Below are positions 8,101 to 13,918 of a stretch of 13,918 nt of DNA, piece after piece (the first letter of the stretch is position 1; each line of letters starts with the position of its first letter). The notes beneath the pieces are model-generated. The model saw only the letters and a program-made list of their open reading frames with translations. It did not search any database and was not told the origin of the DNA. Origin of the DNA: JBFLVQ01 sp040758525 (GTDB lineage Bacteria > Acidobacteriota > Blastocatellia > Chloracidobacteriales > JADJPF01); the NCBI GenBank assembly GCA_040758525.1, contig JBFLVQ010000187.1, positions 1 through 13,918 on the forward strand, given 5' to 3'. The translations under genes were made by a program, and so were the position numbers.

Positions 8101-9000
8101 GTGAGCGCACTTGAGAATGGTGTTGAAGACTACTGGATCAAACCATTCCGTGTACATGAAATCACTGCTCGCATCAAGCGATTGTTTCGTCGTCGCCTCA
8201 CCAGCACCGCTGCTTATGCTATGGCGGCCTGGCCTGGTGAAGACAATGAGTCTACCTCTGATGATAACGACGATAATAGCTCCATTGATGATGTAACTAT
8301 CGTGCCCAACACAGAAGAGTCAATGGCAGAGTCGCCAAAAGAGCCGCCTAAGGTCGAGAATGGCTACCCAGATAGTGGCCAAATCAATAAGATACTACCA
8401 TTACCAGCGGTATCGCGTTTACAAACAGATGGGGAAAAATCGTCTAGCGGACCCTTGCCTGGTACTATATTGCCTGTCGTATATCCACCTATTCCCCATC
8501 CCCCCCTACCAATCACAGCGGCTGCCAATTCAACCGAGACACAATCAAGATCTGGTCAGACTGGTCCTCTCGATGACGAGTTTGCTATTCCCTCAGTTAC
8601 GGCTGAATATCAGATGCTCAGCGAACCACCGCTGCAATTTGAGATCACTGATGATGAGGAGACAGATAAGACTTCTGCCAAGAAAGAGGCTGAGACGGCG
8701 CAGAGTACTACGGTCTTCTCTATTCCTCTTCCTGCTGCTGAAGCGGCGCCGATTGATATTATGCTGCTTTATAACCAGTATTGGGATTGCTGCCGTCGTG
8801 TTGGTAATCCCATCACTACAATCGAGTATGAAGACTTCAAAAATCTTGTCATTTCGAAAGCAAAGAAATTGAGGAAACAGTTCAACTGTGAAGAAGTGAT
8901 CTTTTCTGTTGAGCTTGAGATGGGCTCGGCGCATGTCGATTGCCAGGTTAATCTACAGAGCGATTATTTAACGAAGCAACCAAAATTTCGTCTGCTCTAA
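5143..9000 (+). CDS. Large P-loop ATPase fused to a receiver domain and MXAN_5187-like C-terminal domain
   Basis: The protein has about 1285 residues. The N-terminal ATPase has Walker A GERGTGKS (61-68), a Walker B-like FALFIDGIS (161-169) and a YPVHPVVLEL segment near 276-285, as in DUF6079/BREX-type large ATPases. A middle region (about 510-870) has no recognised domain. A full receiver domain (about 896-1015) has the acidic pocket DDD (903-905), phospho-acceptor Asp947, Ser977 and Lys999. An acidic, Ser/Pro-rich linker (about 1030-1200) follows. The last 75 residues resemble the MXAN_5187 C-terminal domain (a YNQYW...RRxGNP start and a QFNCEEVIFSV core). It probably switches ATPase or scaffold activity on phosphorylation, perhaps by the kinase encoded at 95-1807. 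ATG 5143 is chosen over an earlier TTG at 5089, because that falls in the promoter. The Walker B lacks the usual Glu after Asp. The receiver call is firm, the ATPase call good, the other calls tentative. Confidence 0.82.
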   Translation: MTSQQIKSYVALRQVDQITRFEAVSDEQVVRAYQFTDELRNVVARLLTGVASGSGAYSIVGERGTGKSHLLALTRSIANQPRLARILEDSEAASLLQETALQKLPSEGVATLTIGFDPDKGLNFLKAFPRAPGLEGELPAWISTDQLDELIERRITSAGRFALFIDGISGLLKHPKNGNALLEWLQYLACEAKAGRFCLAIALDQELLDSRDVLAEKLLSLFQLERINIANLVALIDQTIFRKTNPQRKGIEVLYGELRTRMPHFTGTLTEFTQLYPVHPVVLELVPAMRQHARTFSLFGFITAVAARAMVRRALNLICLDELFESFEFDLRKNSQLVTLFTAYDHIFSSVIPSLGQQHSLYAKMMLKGLLLLSLAGRFSTAIELADAVMLYDDHEPKQFREMIASIMERLMTDSPDIVVERDGLEPRYLLHPLQNNTSPLNASSQQLSRNTQLNAASFTQTDIPALEVITPISPLTSGTQENTPAPIMIPAAGLPASAPVEGKIEQTRLSWLAEAAKQIPDDDLRLDQLLIAAARKQFKDWPFIYETSGLLRDRVEINIKWRGSLRKGIFKFGGAVEIYSNYTPTNPIADNRPICEYDWQVTIFRAHAPMMMPPTPDSPSTLIFWQPVELTDQERLVLKQLLMVRNEGSKQLGDEEAKRLGLELETQATEIFTRVYLQQGRLLCNNGSELPLQYQSSTFINTLLTRLLDAPLVARYPEHPKLEELLDPDYVDEMAAWMFDAEKPPTPDQQMYLEQFARPLQLVRLEQGRHNLDVREKEFPKESPIGQLLQKIEAPDAIPLTKLGAYQIVRREPFGLQRPALLLILAALAADRRIVMVDEFGEPMHTHDGLRPDVELADFSAIRSTRLASLPPVSWKSQSGQPSPALSIDVVKNYRQHTIMIVDDDPSIHLVLELAVKPLGCRVEKAFDGIEALNKLQQIPIDLVISDLRMPNMTGIELFYQMQANPRLRDVPFIVLSSIDGDEEVVSALENGVEDYWIKPFRVHEITARIKRLFRRRLTSTAAYAMAAWPGEDNESTSDDNDDNSSIDDVTIVPNTEESMAESPKEPPKVENGYPDSGQINKILPLPAVSRLQTDGEKSSSGPLPGTILPVVYPPIPHPPLPITAAANSTETQSRSGQTGPLDDEFAIPSVTAEYQMLSEPPLQFEITDDEETDKTSAKKEAETAQSTTVFSIPLPAAEAAPIDIMLLYNQYWDCCRRVGNPITTIEYEDFKNLVISKAKKLRKQFNCEEVIFSVELEMGSAHVDCQVNLQSDYLTKQPKFRLL

Positions 9001-9048
9001 AACTGCTCTGCGCAATCTTGCTGCCCGTAATTGCCTTGAAACTTGTCC

Positions 9049-9060
9049 ACCATCGATGGT
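9049..9060. promoter_or_regulatory. Perfect 12-base palindrome next to the E1 promoter
   Basis: ACCATCGATGGT is a perfect dyad ending four bases before the proposed -35. It is followed by ATTTT. As an RNA hairpin it would have only a four-base-pair stem, so it is unlikely to be a good terminator of the upstream gene. A dimeric regulator site fits better. No regulator is identified. Confidence 0.3.
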
Positions 9061-9063
9061 ATT

Positions 9064-9091
9064 TTGACACTTCGATTAATGAGAATCTAAA
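9064..9091 (+). promoter_or_regulatory. Candidate sigma70-type promoter for the E1 dehydrogenase gene
   Basis: A perfect -35 TTGACA (9064-9069) is separated by 16 bases from TCTAAA (9086-9091; four of six matches to TATAAT). Transcription would start near 9098, giving a leader of about 50 bases. GATT-N6-AATC (9074-9087) is a small inverted repeat within the spacer that could be an operator. The gap 9001-9146 holds no gene. Confidence 0.5.
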
Positions 9092-9135
9092 TTTTGCGTC
9101 ATAAGTTAACTTTAATTATTAATGATGCGTCGCCC

Positions 9136-9143
9136 GGGGAGGA
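9136..9143 (+). promoter_or_regulatory. Ribosome binding site of the E1 dehydrogenase
   Basis: CGGGGAGGA with AAAA before ATG at 9147 contains GGAGG at ordinary spacing. It settles the start codon. Confidence 0.7.
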
Positions 9144-9146
9144 AAA

Positions 9147-11273
9147 ATGACCACGCAGGTAGCCGCACCCAAATACGCCGGCCTAGATCGCGAAACGCTG
9201 ATTGGCCTTTACCATAATATTTATCTTTCACGCCGCATAGACGATAAAGAGATACAGCTAAAAAGCCAGAATAAGATCTTTTTCCAGATTAGTGGTGCCG
9301 GCCATGAGGCAGTCTTGGTAGCTGCTGGCCTAGTCCTCAAACCCGGCTATGACTGGTTCTATCCTTATTACCGTGACCGTGCACTAGTATTGCAACTGGG
9401 CATGACACCTACGGAGATGTTGCTCTCTTCAGTAGGAGCGGCTGCAGACCCAAATTCAGGAGGGCGTCAAATGCCTTCCCATTGGTGCCATAAGAAATTG
9501 AATATTGTCTCGCAGTCAAGCCCTACCGGCACACAGTATCTACAAGCGGTGGGCTGCGCAGAAGCAGGCCGTTACTTTAATACAACGTATCAAACCCTTT
9601 TCAAAGCGGTGACCGAGCGCTCCTTCTCTTTCAAGCAAGACGAAGTGATCTATGTCTCGTCAGGTGATGGCACAACTAGTGAAGGAGAATTCTACGAATC
9701 GCTTAATACCGCTTGTAATCTACGCTTACCTGTACTCTATCTTATCGAAGACAATGGTTATGCGATCTCGGTACCGGTCGAGGTACAAACTGCTGGTGGA
9801 AGTATTTCGCGTCTAGTGAGCAATTTTCCTAACCTTTTTATTAAGGAGGTAGATGGCACCGACCCAATTGCTAGCTATCAGGTGCTGCGTGAAGCAGTAA
9901 CTTACTGCCGTATGCGGCGTGGACCTGCGCTTGTGCATGCACATGTTGTACGTCCCTACTCACATTCGCTCTCCGATGAAGAGAAACTCTACAAACCAGA
10001 GTTGGAACGTTTGCAGGAAGAGTCACGCGATCCTATCAAACGTTTTGCCGAATTCCTTATTGAAGAACAACTGCTTACTACTGATGAACTGGCAGAACTA
10101 AAAGCGAAAGTTGATGAGCAAGTGAGTGCCGCTACGGAAATAGCCCTGGCCAGTCCACAACCGGCCAAGCAGACTGCTACTTATTATATCTACTCACCAG
10201 ATGTTGATCCAACTTCGCATAAGTTTGCCACTGAGCCAGTACTGTCTGGCAATAATGGTACAATGGTAGATCTGATCAACTATTGTCTACGTGATGAGAT
10301 GGCACGTGATCCACGTATTGTGGTATTTGGCGAAGATGTTGCGGATTGCTCGCGTGAGCAGTATCTGGAAAATGTCAAAGGCAAAGGCGGTGTCTTTAAA
10401 GTCACCTCAGGATTGCAGCGTAAATATGGTAGCGAGCGTGTCTTCAATTCACCATTAGCAGAGGCCAATATTATTGGCCGTGCTATAGGCATGGCAACAC
10501 GAGGTTTGAAACCGGTTGTTGAGATCCAATTCTTTGACTACATATGGCCGGCAATGATGCAACTACGCAATGAGCTAGCTGTAATGCGTTGGCGCTGCAA
10601 TAATGCTTTTGCCTGCCCATTAGTAGTGCGTGTGCCAATTGGCGGTTACCTAAAAGGTGGCGCCGTCTACCATAGTCAATGCGGTGAATCGATCTTTACC
10701 CATATTCCTGGTCTACGTGTTGTCTTTGCCTCAAATGCGCTTGATGCTAATGGTCTATTGCGTACCGCAATTCGCTGTGAAGATCCTGTACTCTTCCTTG
10801 AACATAAACACCTATACCGCCAAACCTACAACAAATCGGCTTATCCAGGCGCAGATTATATGCTGCCATTTGGTAAGGCAAAAGTAGTGCGAGAAGGCGC
10901 AGATCTTACCATTATCACTTATGGAGCGTTAGTACAGCGCTCCATTGTTGCTGCCAAGGAGGCCGAAGAGGAAGGTATAACTGTGGAAGTACTGGATCTG
11001 CGTACACTAAATCCCTACGATTGGGAAACGATCGCCACTTCTGTGAAAAAGACCAATAGAGCGCTAGTTGTATATGAAGATGTAATATCATGGGGTTATG
11101 GTGCTGAATTGGCTGCGCGTATTGGTAGCGAACTGTTTGAGTATCTAGATGCACCGGTGATGCGTGTAGCAAGCCTGGATACTTTTGTCGCTTACGCGCC
11201 TGACCTAGAGGATGAAATTCTCCCACAGTCCAGTGATGTACTACGAGCCATACGAGAACTCTCTCGCTACTGA
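9147..11273 (+). CDS. 2-oxoacid dehydrogenase E1, fused alpha and beta subunits (branched-chain type)
   Basis: This 708-residue protein joins E1 alpha (about 1-330) and E1 beta (about 365-708) in one chain, as known for some Bacteroidota and Acidobacteriota. The alpha half has the thiamine diphosphate and magnesium motif starting GDGTTSEGEF (173-182) and ending EDNGYAIS (201-208). The beta half has VVFGEDVA (392-399), NSPLAEANI (434-442), a YHSQCGE segment near 508-514 and a DPVLFLEHKHLYR segment near 546-558. It should decarboxylate a 2-oxoacid and pass the acyl group to a lipoyl E2. The substrate is most likely branched-chain 2-oxo acids, but pyruvate or acetoin-type acids cannot be excluded. 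No E2 or E3 gene is in the window. It has its own probable promoter and a strong ribosome site. The lipoprotein gene follows after 42 bases. Confidence 0.92.
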   Translation: MTTQVAAPKYAGLDRETLIGLYHNIYLSRRIDDKEIQLKSQNKIFFQISGAGHEAVLVAAGLVLKPGYDWFYPYYRDRALVLQLGMTPTEMLLSSVGAAADPNSGGRQMPSHWCHKKLNIVSQSSPTGTQYLQAVGCAEAGRYFNTTYQTLFKAVTERSFSFKQDEVIYVSSGDGTTSEGEFYESLNTACNLRLPVLYLIEDNGYAISVPVEVQTAGGSISRLVSNFPNLFIKEVDGTDPIASYQVLREAVTYCRMRRGPALVHAHVVRPYSHSLSDEEKLYKPELERLQEESRDPIKRFAEFLIEEQLLTTDELAELKAKVDEQVSAATEIALASPQPAKQTATYYIYSPDVDPTSHKFATEPVLSGNNGTMVDLINYCLRDEMARDPRIVVFGEDVADCSREQYLENVKGKGGVFKVTSGLQRKYGSERVFNSPLAEANIIGRAIGMATRGLKPVVEIQFFDYIWPAMMQLRNELAVMRWRCNNAFACPLVVRVPIGGYLKGGAVYHSQCGESIFTHIPGLRVVFASNALDANGLLRTAIRCEDPVLFLEHKHLYRQTYNKSAYPGADYMLPFGKAKVVREGADLTIITYGALVQRSIVAAKEAEEEGITVEVLDLRTLNPYDWETIATSVKKTNRALVVYEDVISWGYGAELAARIGSELFEYLDAPVMRVASLDTFVAYAPDLEDEILPQSSDVLRAIRELSRY

Positions 11274-11309
11274 TAAGTGTTGTTATTAGTAGCAGTAGTT
11301 TAATCAACC

Positions 11310-11313
11310 AGGA
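11310..11313 (+). promoter_or_regulatory. AGGA ribosome site that bears on the lipoprotein start
   Basis: AGGA lies only two bases before GTG 11316 but eight bases before the in-frame TTG at 11322. Spacing favours TTG 11322 (two residues shorter). Both starts keep the lipoprotein signal intact. Confidence 0.4.
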
Positions 11314-11315
11314 AG

Positions 11316-12911
11316 GTGAAATTGCGCGCTAAGGTTGTTTTACTCTTCTTGCTAATCACATTGCTTGTCACAGCCTGTGTGCCATCCTTGCACCCGATCT
11401 ATACTGAACAAGTGCTGATCACAAATCCAGATCTCATCGGTAGCTGGCTTGATGAGGAGGATGGTGATACCTGGACTTTCCAAGCAGCACCAGACAATGT
11501 CTATAATCTAATTCAAAAGACCGATAAGAGTTTGGCACGACTCAAAGTAGCTCTAGTACACCTTGGTAACCACAATTACCTGGATATCTTTCCTGAAGAA
11601 CCGACTAAGGCCGAATTCAAAAACAGTTTCTACAAATCCCATTTCTTCCCTGTGCACACTTTCTCAAAGATCACGATTGAGAAAGACCAATTACAGCTTG
11701 CCATGCTTAATCAATCTTGGATCGAGAATATGCTGGTACGGGGTGAAATCGAGATCAGATATGAAGAGTCTGAACAAGGTTTCTTGCTTACCTCCTCAAC
11801 GGCAGAACTGCAACGGCTACTGCTTGAACATGGAGATGATCCTGGTCTTTTCCGCAAACCTATAAAACTACGTCGTAAACAGAATGATGAACCCAGTAAC
11901 ATATCATCACAACAATCCGAAACAAAAGCCACCCCTGCGCTAGCAGTAGCGCCTGCATCTACGATTAAGACACAGACACCATTGCCATTCGACTTCCATG
12001 TTGGTTTCTGGCTAAATCTTCATCACTTCCTCTATCAACAAGCTTTTAACCGTGCACAGATAGAAGGTGAAAGATCGACATCAAAAGAGACTGTGCCAAC
12101 ACAGACCATTAAGCTCACTCCCGCAGAACAACAGGCTTGGACAGCAGCAGTCAACTATTACCAACAGACATTCACTAAACGCGAGTTGTTGTTTGATGAT
12201 GAATTAGTAATGACGAAAAATCGTCTAGCAGAGTTGGAATCGGCAATAGATCTAAAGTGTTCCGGTCTACGCACAGAATTGATCAATGTGCTTGAGCAGG
12301 CTGCGCCTATCTATCGCAAGCACTGGTGGCCTGCGCATGAACACGCCAATCGTGCTTGGATAGATAATCTATCGCCATTACTGCAACGCTTTGGCACTAC
12401 GTTAGTGGAACAACTTAGTATTGCTTATAGGGAGAAATGGCCAGCACAACCTATGCGTGTTGATGTTGTTGCTTATGCCCATAGATTAGGCGCTTATACT
12501 ACACTATCTCCCACACACATAATGATAGGGAGCTTAGCACCAAATAATCAGGATCTGCTGGCACTGGAGATAATATTTCATGAGGCTTCGCATGCGCTAA
12601 TTGAGAAGACTTCAACAGCAATTAGGCAGGCTAGCCAGGCACGTAAGCGAACCGTACCGCGCGATCTTTGGCATGCTCTACTCTTCTATACTACTGGAGA
12701 GTTGGTCAAGCGTACTTTGAAAACAGGTGGGCTGGGTGATTATACTCCTTATGCTTACCGTTTTGGCCTCTATGAACGCGCGCCTGGTTGGCGTGATTAT
12801 CAGCGTGTGCTCGAACTTCACTGGCAACCCTATCTAGACACCAAGACAGATGCCGATACAGCCTTGCCCCGTCTGCTAGAAGCACTTCAAATCTCGCCTA
12901 CTGCAAACTGA
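11316..12911 (+). CDS. Predicted lipoprotein with C-terminal HExxH metallopeptidase-like domain
   Basis: The 531 residues begin with a type II signal peptide: a basic start, a hydrophobic core and lipobox VTAC (acylated Cys21). A first globular domain (about 25-185) has the pattern PSLHPIYTE then LIGSWLDEEDGDTWTF, seen in small bacterial lipoproteins of unknown role. A polar Ser/Thr/Pro/Gln linker (about 190-224) leads to a second domain (about 225-525) starting FWLNLHHFLY. It contains HEASH (His422, Glu423, His426), the HExxH zinc-protease signature, and then LWHALLFYTTGE with Glu462 as a possible third ligand. It should be a membrane-tethered zinc peptidase outside the cytoplasm, with unknown substrate. 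It sits 42 bases after the E1 gene and is probably co-transcribed, but no functional link to it is evident. The start may be TTG 11322. Tandem stops TGA-TAA end it. Confidence 0.8.
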   Translation: MKLRAKVVLLFLLITLLVTACVPSLHPIYTEQVLITNPDLIGSWLDEEDGDTWTFQAAPDNVYNLIQKTDKSLARLKVALVHLGNHNYLDIFPEEPTKAEFKNSFYKSHFFPVHTFSKITIEKDQLQLAMLNQSWIENMLVRGEIEIRYEESEQGFLLTSSTAELQRLLLEHGDDPGLFRKPIKLRRKQNDEPSNISSQQSETKATPALAVAPASTIKTQTPLPFDFHVGFWLNLHHFLYQQAFNRAQIEGERSTSKETVPTQTIKLTPAEQQAWTAAVNYYQQTFTKRELLFDDELVMTKNRLAELESAIDLKCSGLRTELINVLEQAAPIYRKHWWPAHEHANRAWIDNLSPLLQRFGTTLVEQLSIAYREKWPAQPMRVDVVAYAHRLGAYTTLSPTHIMIGSLAPNNQDLLALEIIFHEASHALIEKTSTAIRQASQARKRTVPRDLWHALLFYTTGELVKRTLKTGGLGDYTPYAYRFGLYERAPGWRDYQRVLELHWQPYLDTKTDADTALPRLLEALQISPTAN

Positions 12912-13054
12912 TAAGCTAAATATCCCCGCCCACTCTCACTGTTTGGTATTATTGGGTTTGTGCTTGGATGGATGATCGGCTGGCTTCTTTGGCTTAGTAA
13001 ACGAATGATGAGAATAACGAAAAAATCGCTGCTGCCTAGATAGCCTACTCGTAG
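12912..13054. other. Convergent gap between lipoprotein and NicO genes
   Basis: The gap holds the short hydrophobic reading frame described at 12960-13043 and a weak CTAC-TC-GTAG dyad (13045-13054). I see no strong bidirectional terminator with a T-run on either strand. Confidence 0.4.
12960..13043 (+). CDS. Possible 27-residue single-helix membrane peptide
   Basis: From GTG 12960 an open frame encodes a hydrophobic helix (MLGWMIGWLLWL) followed by a basic tail (SKRMMRITKK) and stops at TAG 13043. The same frame runs without a stop back to the TAA at 12912-12914, which is in frame with the preceding lipoprotein gene. A positive-inside single-pass peptide is a believable small protein. However, no Shine-Dalgarno precedes the GTG or the inner ATG at 12972, and a frame this short can arise by chance. 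It may also be a decayed gene end. Confidence 0.18.
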   Translation: MLGWMIGWLLWLSKRMMRITKKSLLPR

Positions 13055-13897
13055 TCAGTGAAATAGCGCAAGAGGAAACCCGATCTCATAAACCATAAAT
13101 AGACCCATAGCAAAGCTGGTTAAACCAGCTAATGCGCGTACCGCAAAATTAACACGGGCAAAATGTATTGCCGTAAGATGTATTGGCATACTGACTAGCG
13201 CGCTCATAATTACCATTCCACCAATTGAGCCTAACCCAAACAGTACGATATAAGCGAGGCTGAGCAACCAGGATCTAGTCTGTGCAACCACCAACAGCAT
13301 TAGCGCAGCACTACCGGCTAAACCATGCACCATTCCTACCAACAATGGACGTACACTGAAATGCAGGCCATGGTGAGTATGGCTATCAACTTCTGGTGAA
13401 CCATCGTGTATATGTGGATGTAAGTGTATTCGGTTACCATGTTGATGTGCATGCAGATGAATCTTGCCACCCTTTACCAGCTTGTAGATCGCTTTGATAC
13501 CGAGCCCAATAAGCATTAAGGCAACACATAGTTCTAGTATCTGCGCAATAGGCTCGCTGATCTCCAAGCCAAAGAAAATAACCACTGTACCGGCAATCAA
13601 TAGTGATACTGTATGCCCAATCCCCCACAAACCACCGACAAGTGATGAGCTGAGGATACTACGTCGCTCACTGACAATTACTGAGACTGCGGCTAGATGA
13701 TCAGCATCGAGGGCATGCTTAAGTCCTAAGAGAAATCCCAGTCCTAACATTGAACTGATAGCTAACCAGCTCTTTGTAGGTAAATTATCGCTGACCTGAG
13801 CCAATACAGTGTTTGTATAAGTAAAGATTAGTATTGCTATAACAAACAGACCAATTTTTATACGGCGATAGATTAAGCTGACAAGTTTATCTGCCAT
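13055..13897 (-). CDS. NicO-family nickel/cobalt transporter
   Basis: This 280-residue integral membrane protein of the NicO (RcnA/UreH-like) group carries the HX4DH signature as HALDADH (His61, Asp66, His67), which binds Ni2+ or Co2+, and a GIGHT segment (92-96). Several hydrophobic helices follow. A histidine-rich cytoplasmic or periplasmic loop (about 147-179, with repeated HLH, HAH and HPH) probably collects metal or senses it. A first hydrophobic segment (about 14-34, ending VLAQ) could be an extra helix or a cleaved signal peptide. The direction of transport (uptake or efflux) cannot be read from sequence, and the metal could be nickel or cobalt. Start ATG 13897 has TAGGAA at a suitable distance. 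No urease, hydrogenase or cobalamin genes are in the window, so the need for nickel is unknown. It converges on the lipoprotein gene. Only 21 bases of its upstream region are present. Confidence 0.88.
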   Translation of the reverse strand: MADKLVSLIYRRIKIGLFVIAILIFTYTNTVLAQVSDNLPTKSWLAISSMLGLGFLLGLKHALDADHLAAVSVIVSERRSILSSSLVGGLWGIGHTVSLLIAGTVVIFFGLEISEPIAQILELCVALMLIGLGIKAIYKLVKGGKIHLHAHQHGNRIHLHPHIHDGSPEVDSHTHHGLHFSVRPLLVGMVHGLAGSAALMLLVVAQTRSWLLSLAYIVLFGLGSIGGMVIMSALVSMPIHLTAIHFARVNFAVRALAGLTSFAMGLFMVYEIGFPLALFH

Positions 13898-13918
13898 AAG
13901 GTTCCTACAAATTTGACA

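Noticed and set aside
8360..8872. A 170-codon open frame overlapping the receiver-ATPase gene in another frame
   Set aside because: It lies wholly inside the large gene in the linker region and has basic, repetitive Arg/Leu composition typical of a shadow of an acidic, Pro-rich linker.
10915..11307. A 130-codon minus-strand open frame opposite the E1 beta region
   Set aside because: It is antisense to strongly conserved coding sequence and shows no domain of its own.
1..13918. CRISPR array, tRNA, rRNA, IS element or phage region
   Set aside because: I found no spaced direct repeats, no cloverleaf, and no transposase or integrase reading frame anywhere in the window.

Overview
The window is bacterial and almost fully coding, with AT/GC content close to balanced by eye. 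It carries no rRNA, no tRNA, no CRISPR array and no insertion sequence that I can see. The gene content points, as an inference, to an Acidobacteriota-like organism. The pointers are a fused E1 alpha/beta 2-oxoacid dehydrogenase, a coiled-coil protein ending in a D...HxH peptidase-like domain, an FHA-GAF histidine kinase, and a lipoprotein with a C-terminal HExxH domain. I recall similar architectures from that phylum, but the assignment is not proven by the sequence.

Left block, minus strand (95-4983). Read in the direction of transcription it holds an MsbA-type ABC exporter half-transporter, then a membrane-anchored coiled-coil protein with a LAS/M15-like C-terminal domain, then a soluble FHA-GAF-HisKA-HATPase histidine kinase. 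The last two are 58 bases apart and probably co-transcribed. The exporter is separated from them by 121 bases containing a GC-rich hairpin and a possible -10 element.

Centre (5143-9000, plus strand). Diverging from the exporter is a protein of about 1285 residues that joins an N-terminal P-loop ATPase resembling the large ATPases of the DUF6079/BREX type, a complete response-regulator receiver domain, a long acidic and proline-rich linker, and a short C-terminal domain resembling the MXAN_5187 C-terminal family. This is the most unusual gene here. It is also the only receiver domain in the window, which makes it a candidate partner for the otherwise orphan kinase.

Right block. A plausible sigma70-type promoter and a perfect 12-base palindrome precede the fused thiamine-diphosphate E1 component (9147-11273). 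After 42 bases comes a predicted lipoprotein with a C-terminal zinc-metallopeptidase-like domain (11316-12911). Converging on it from the right edge is a NicO-family nickel/cobalt transporter with a histidine-rich loop (13055-13897). The 143-base convergent gap contains a short reading frame for a single hydrophobic helix, which may or may not be real.

No complete published pathway is encoded. The E2 and E3 partners of the dehydrogenase and any nickel enzyme must lie elsewhere. The best candidate for something undescribed is the ATPase-receiver fusion and its possible signalling link to the neighbouring kinase, peptidase-like protein and exporter.
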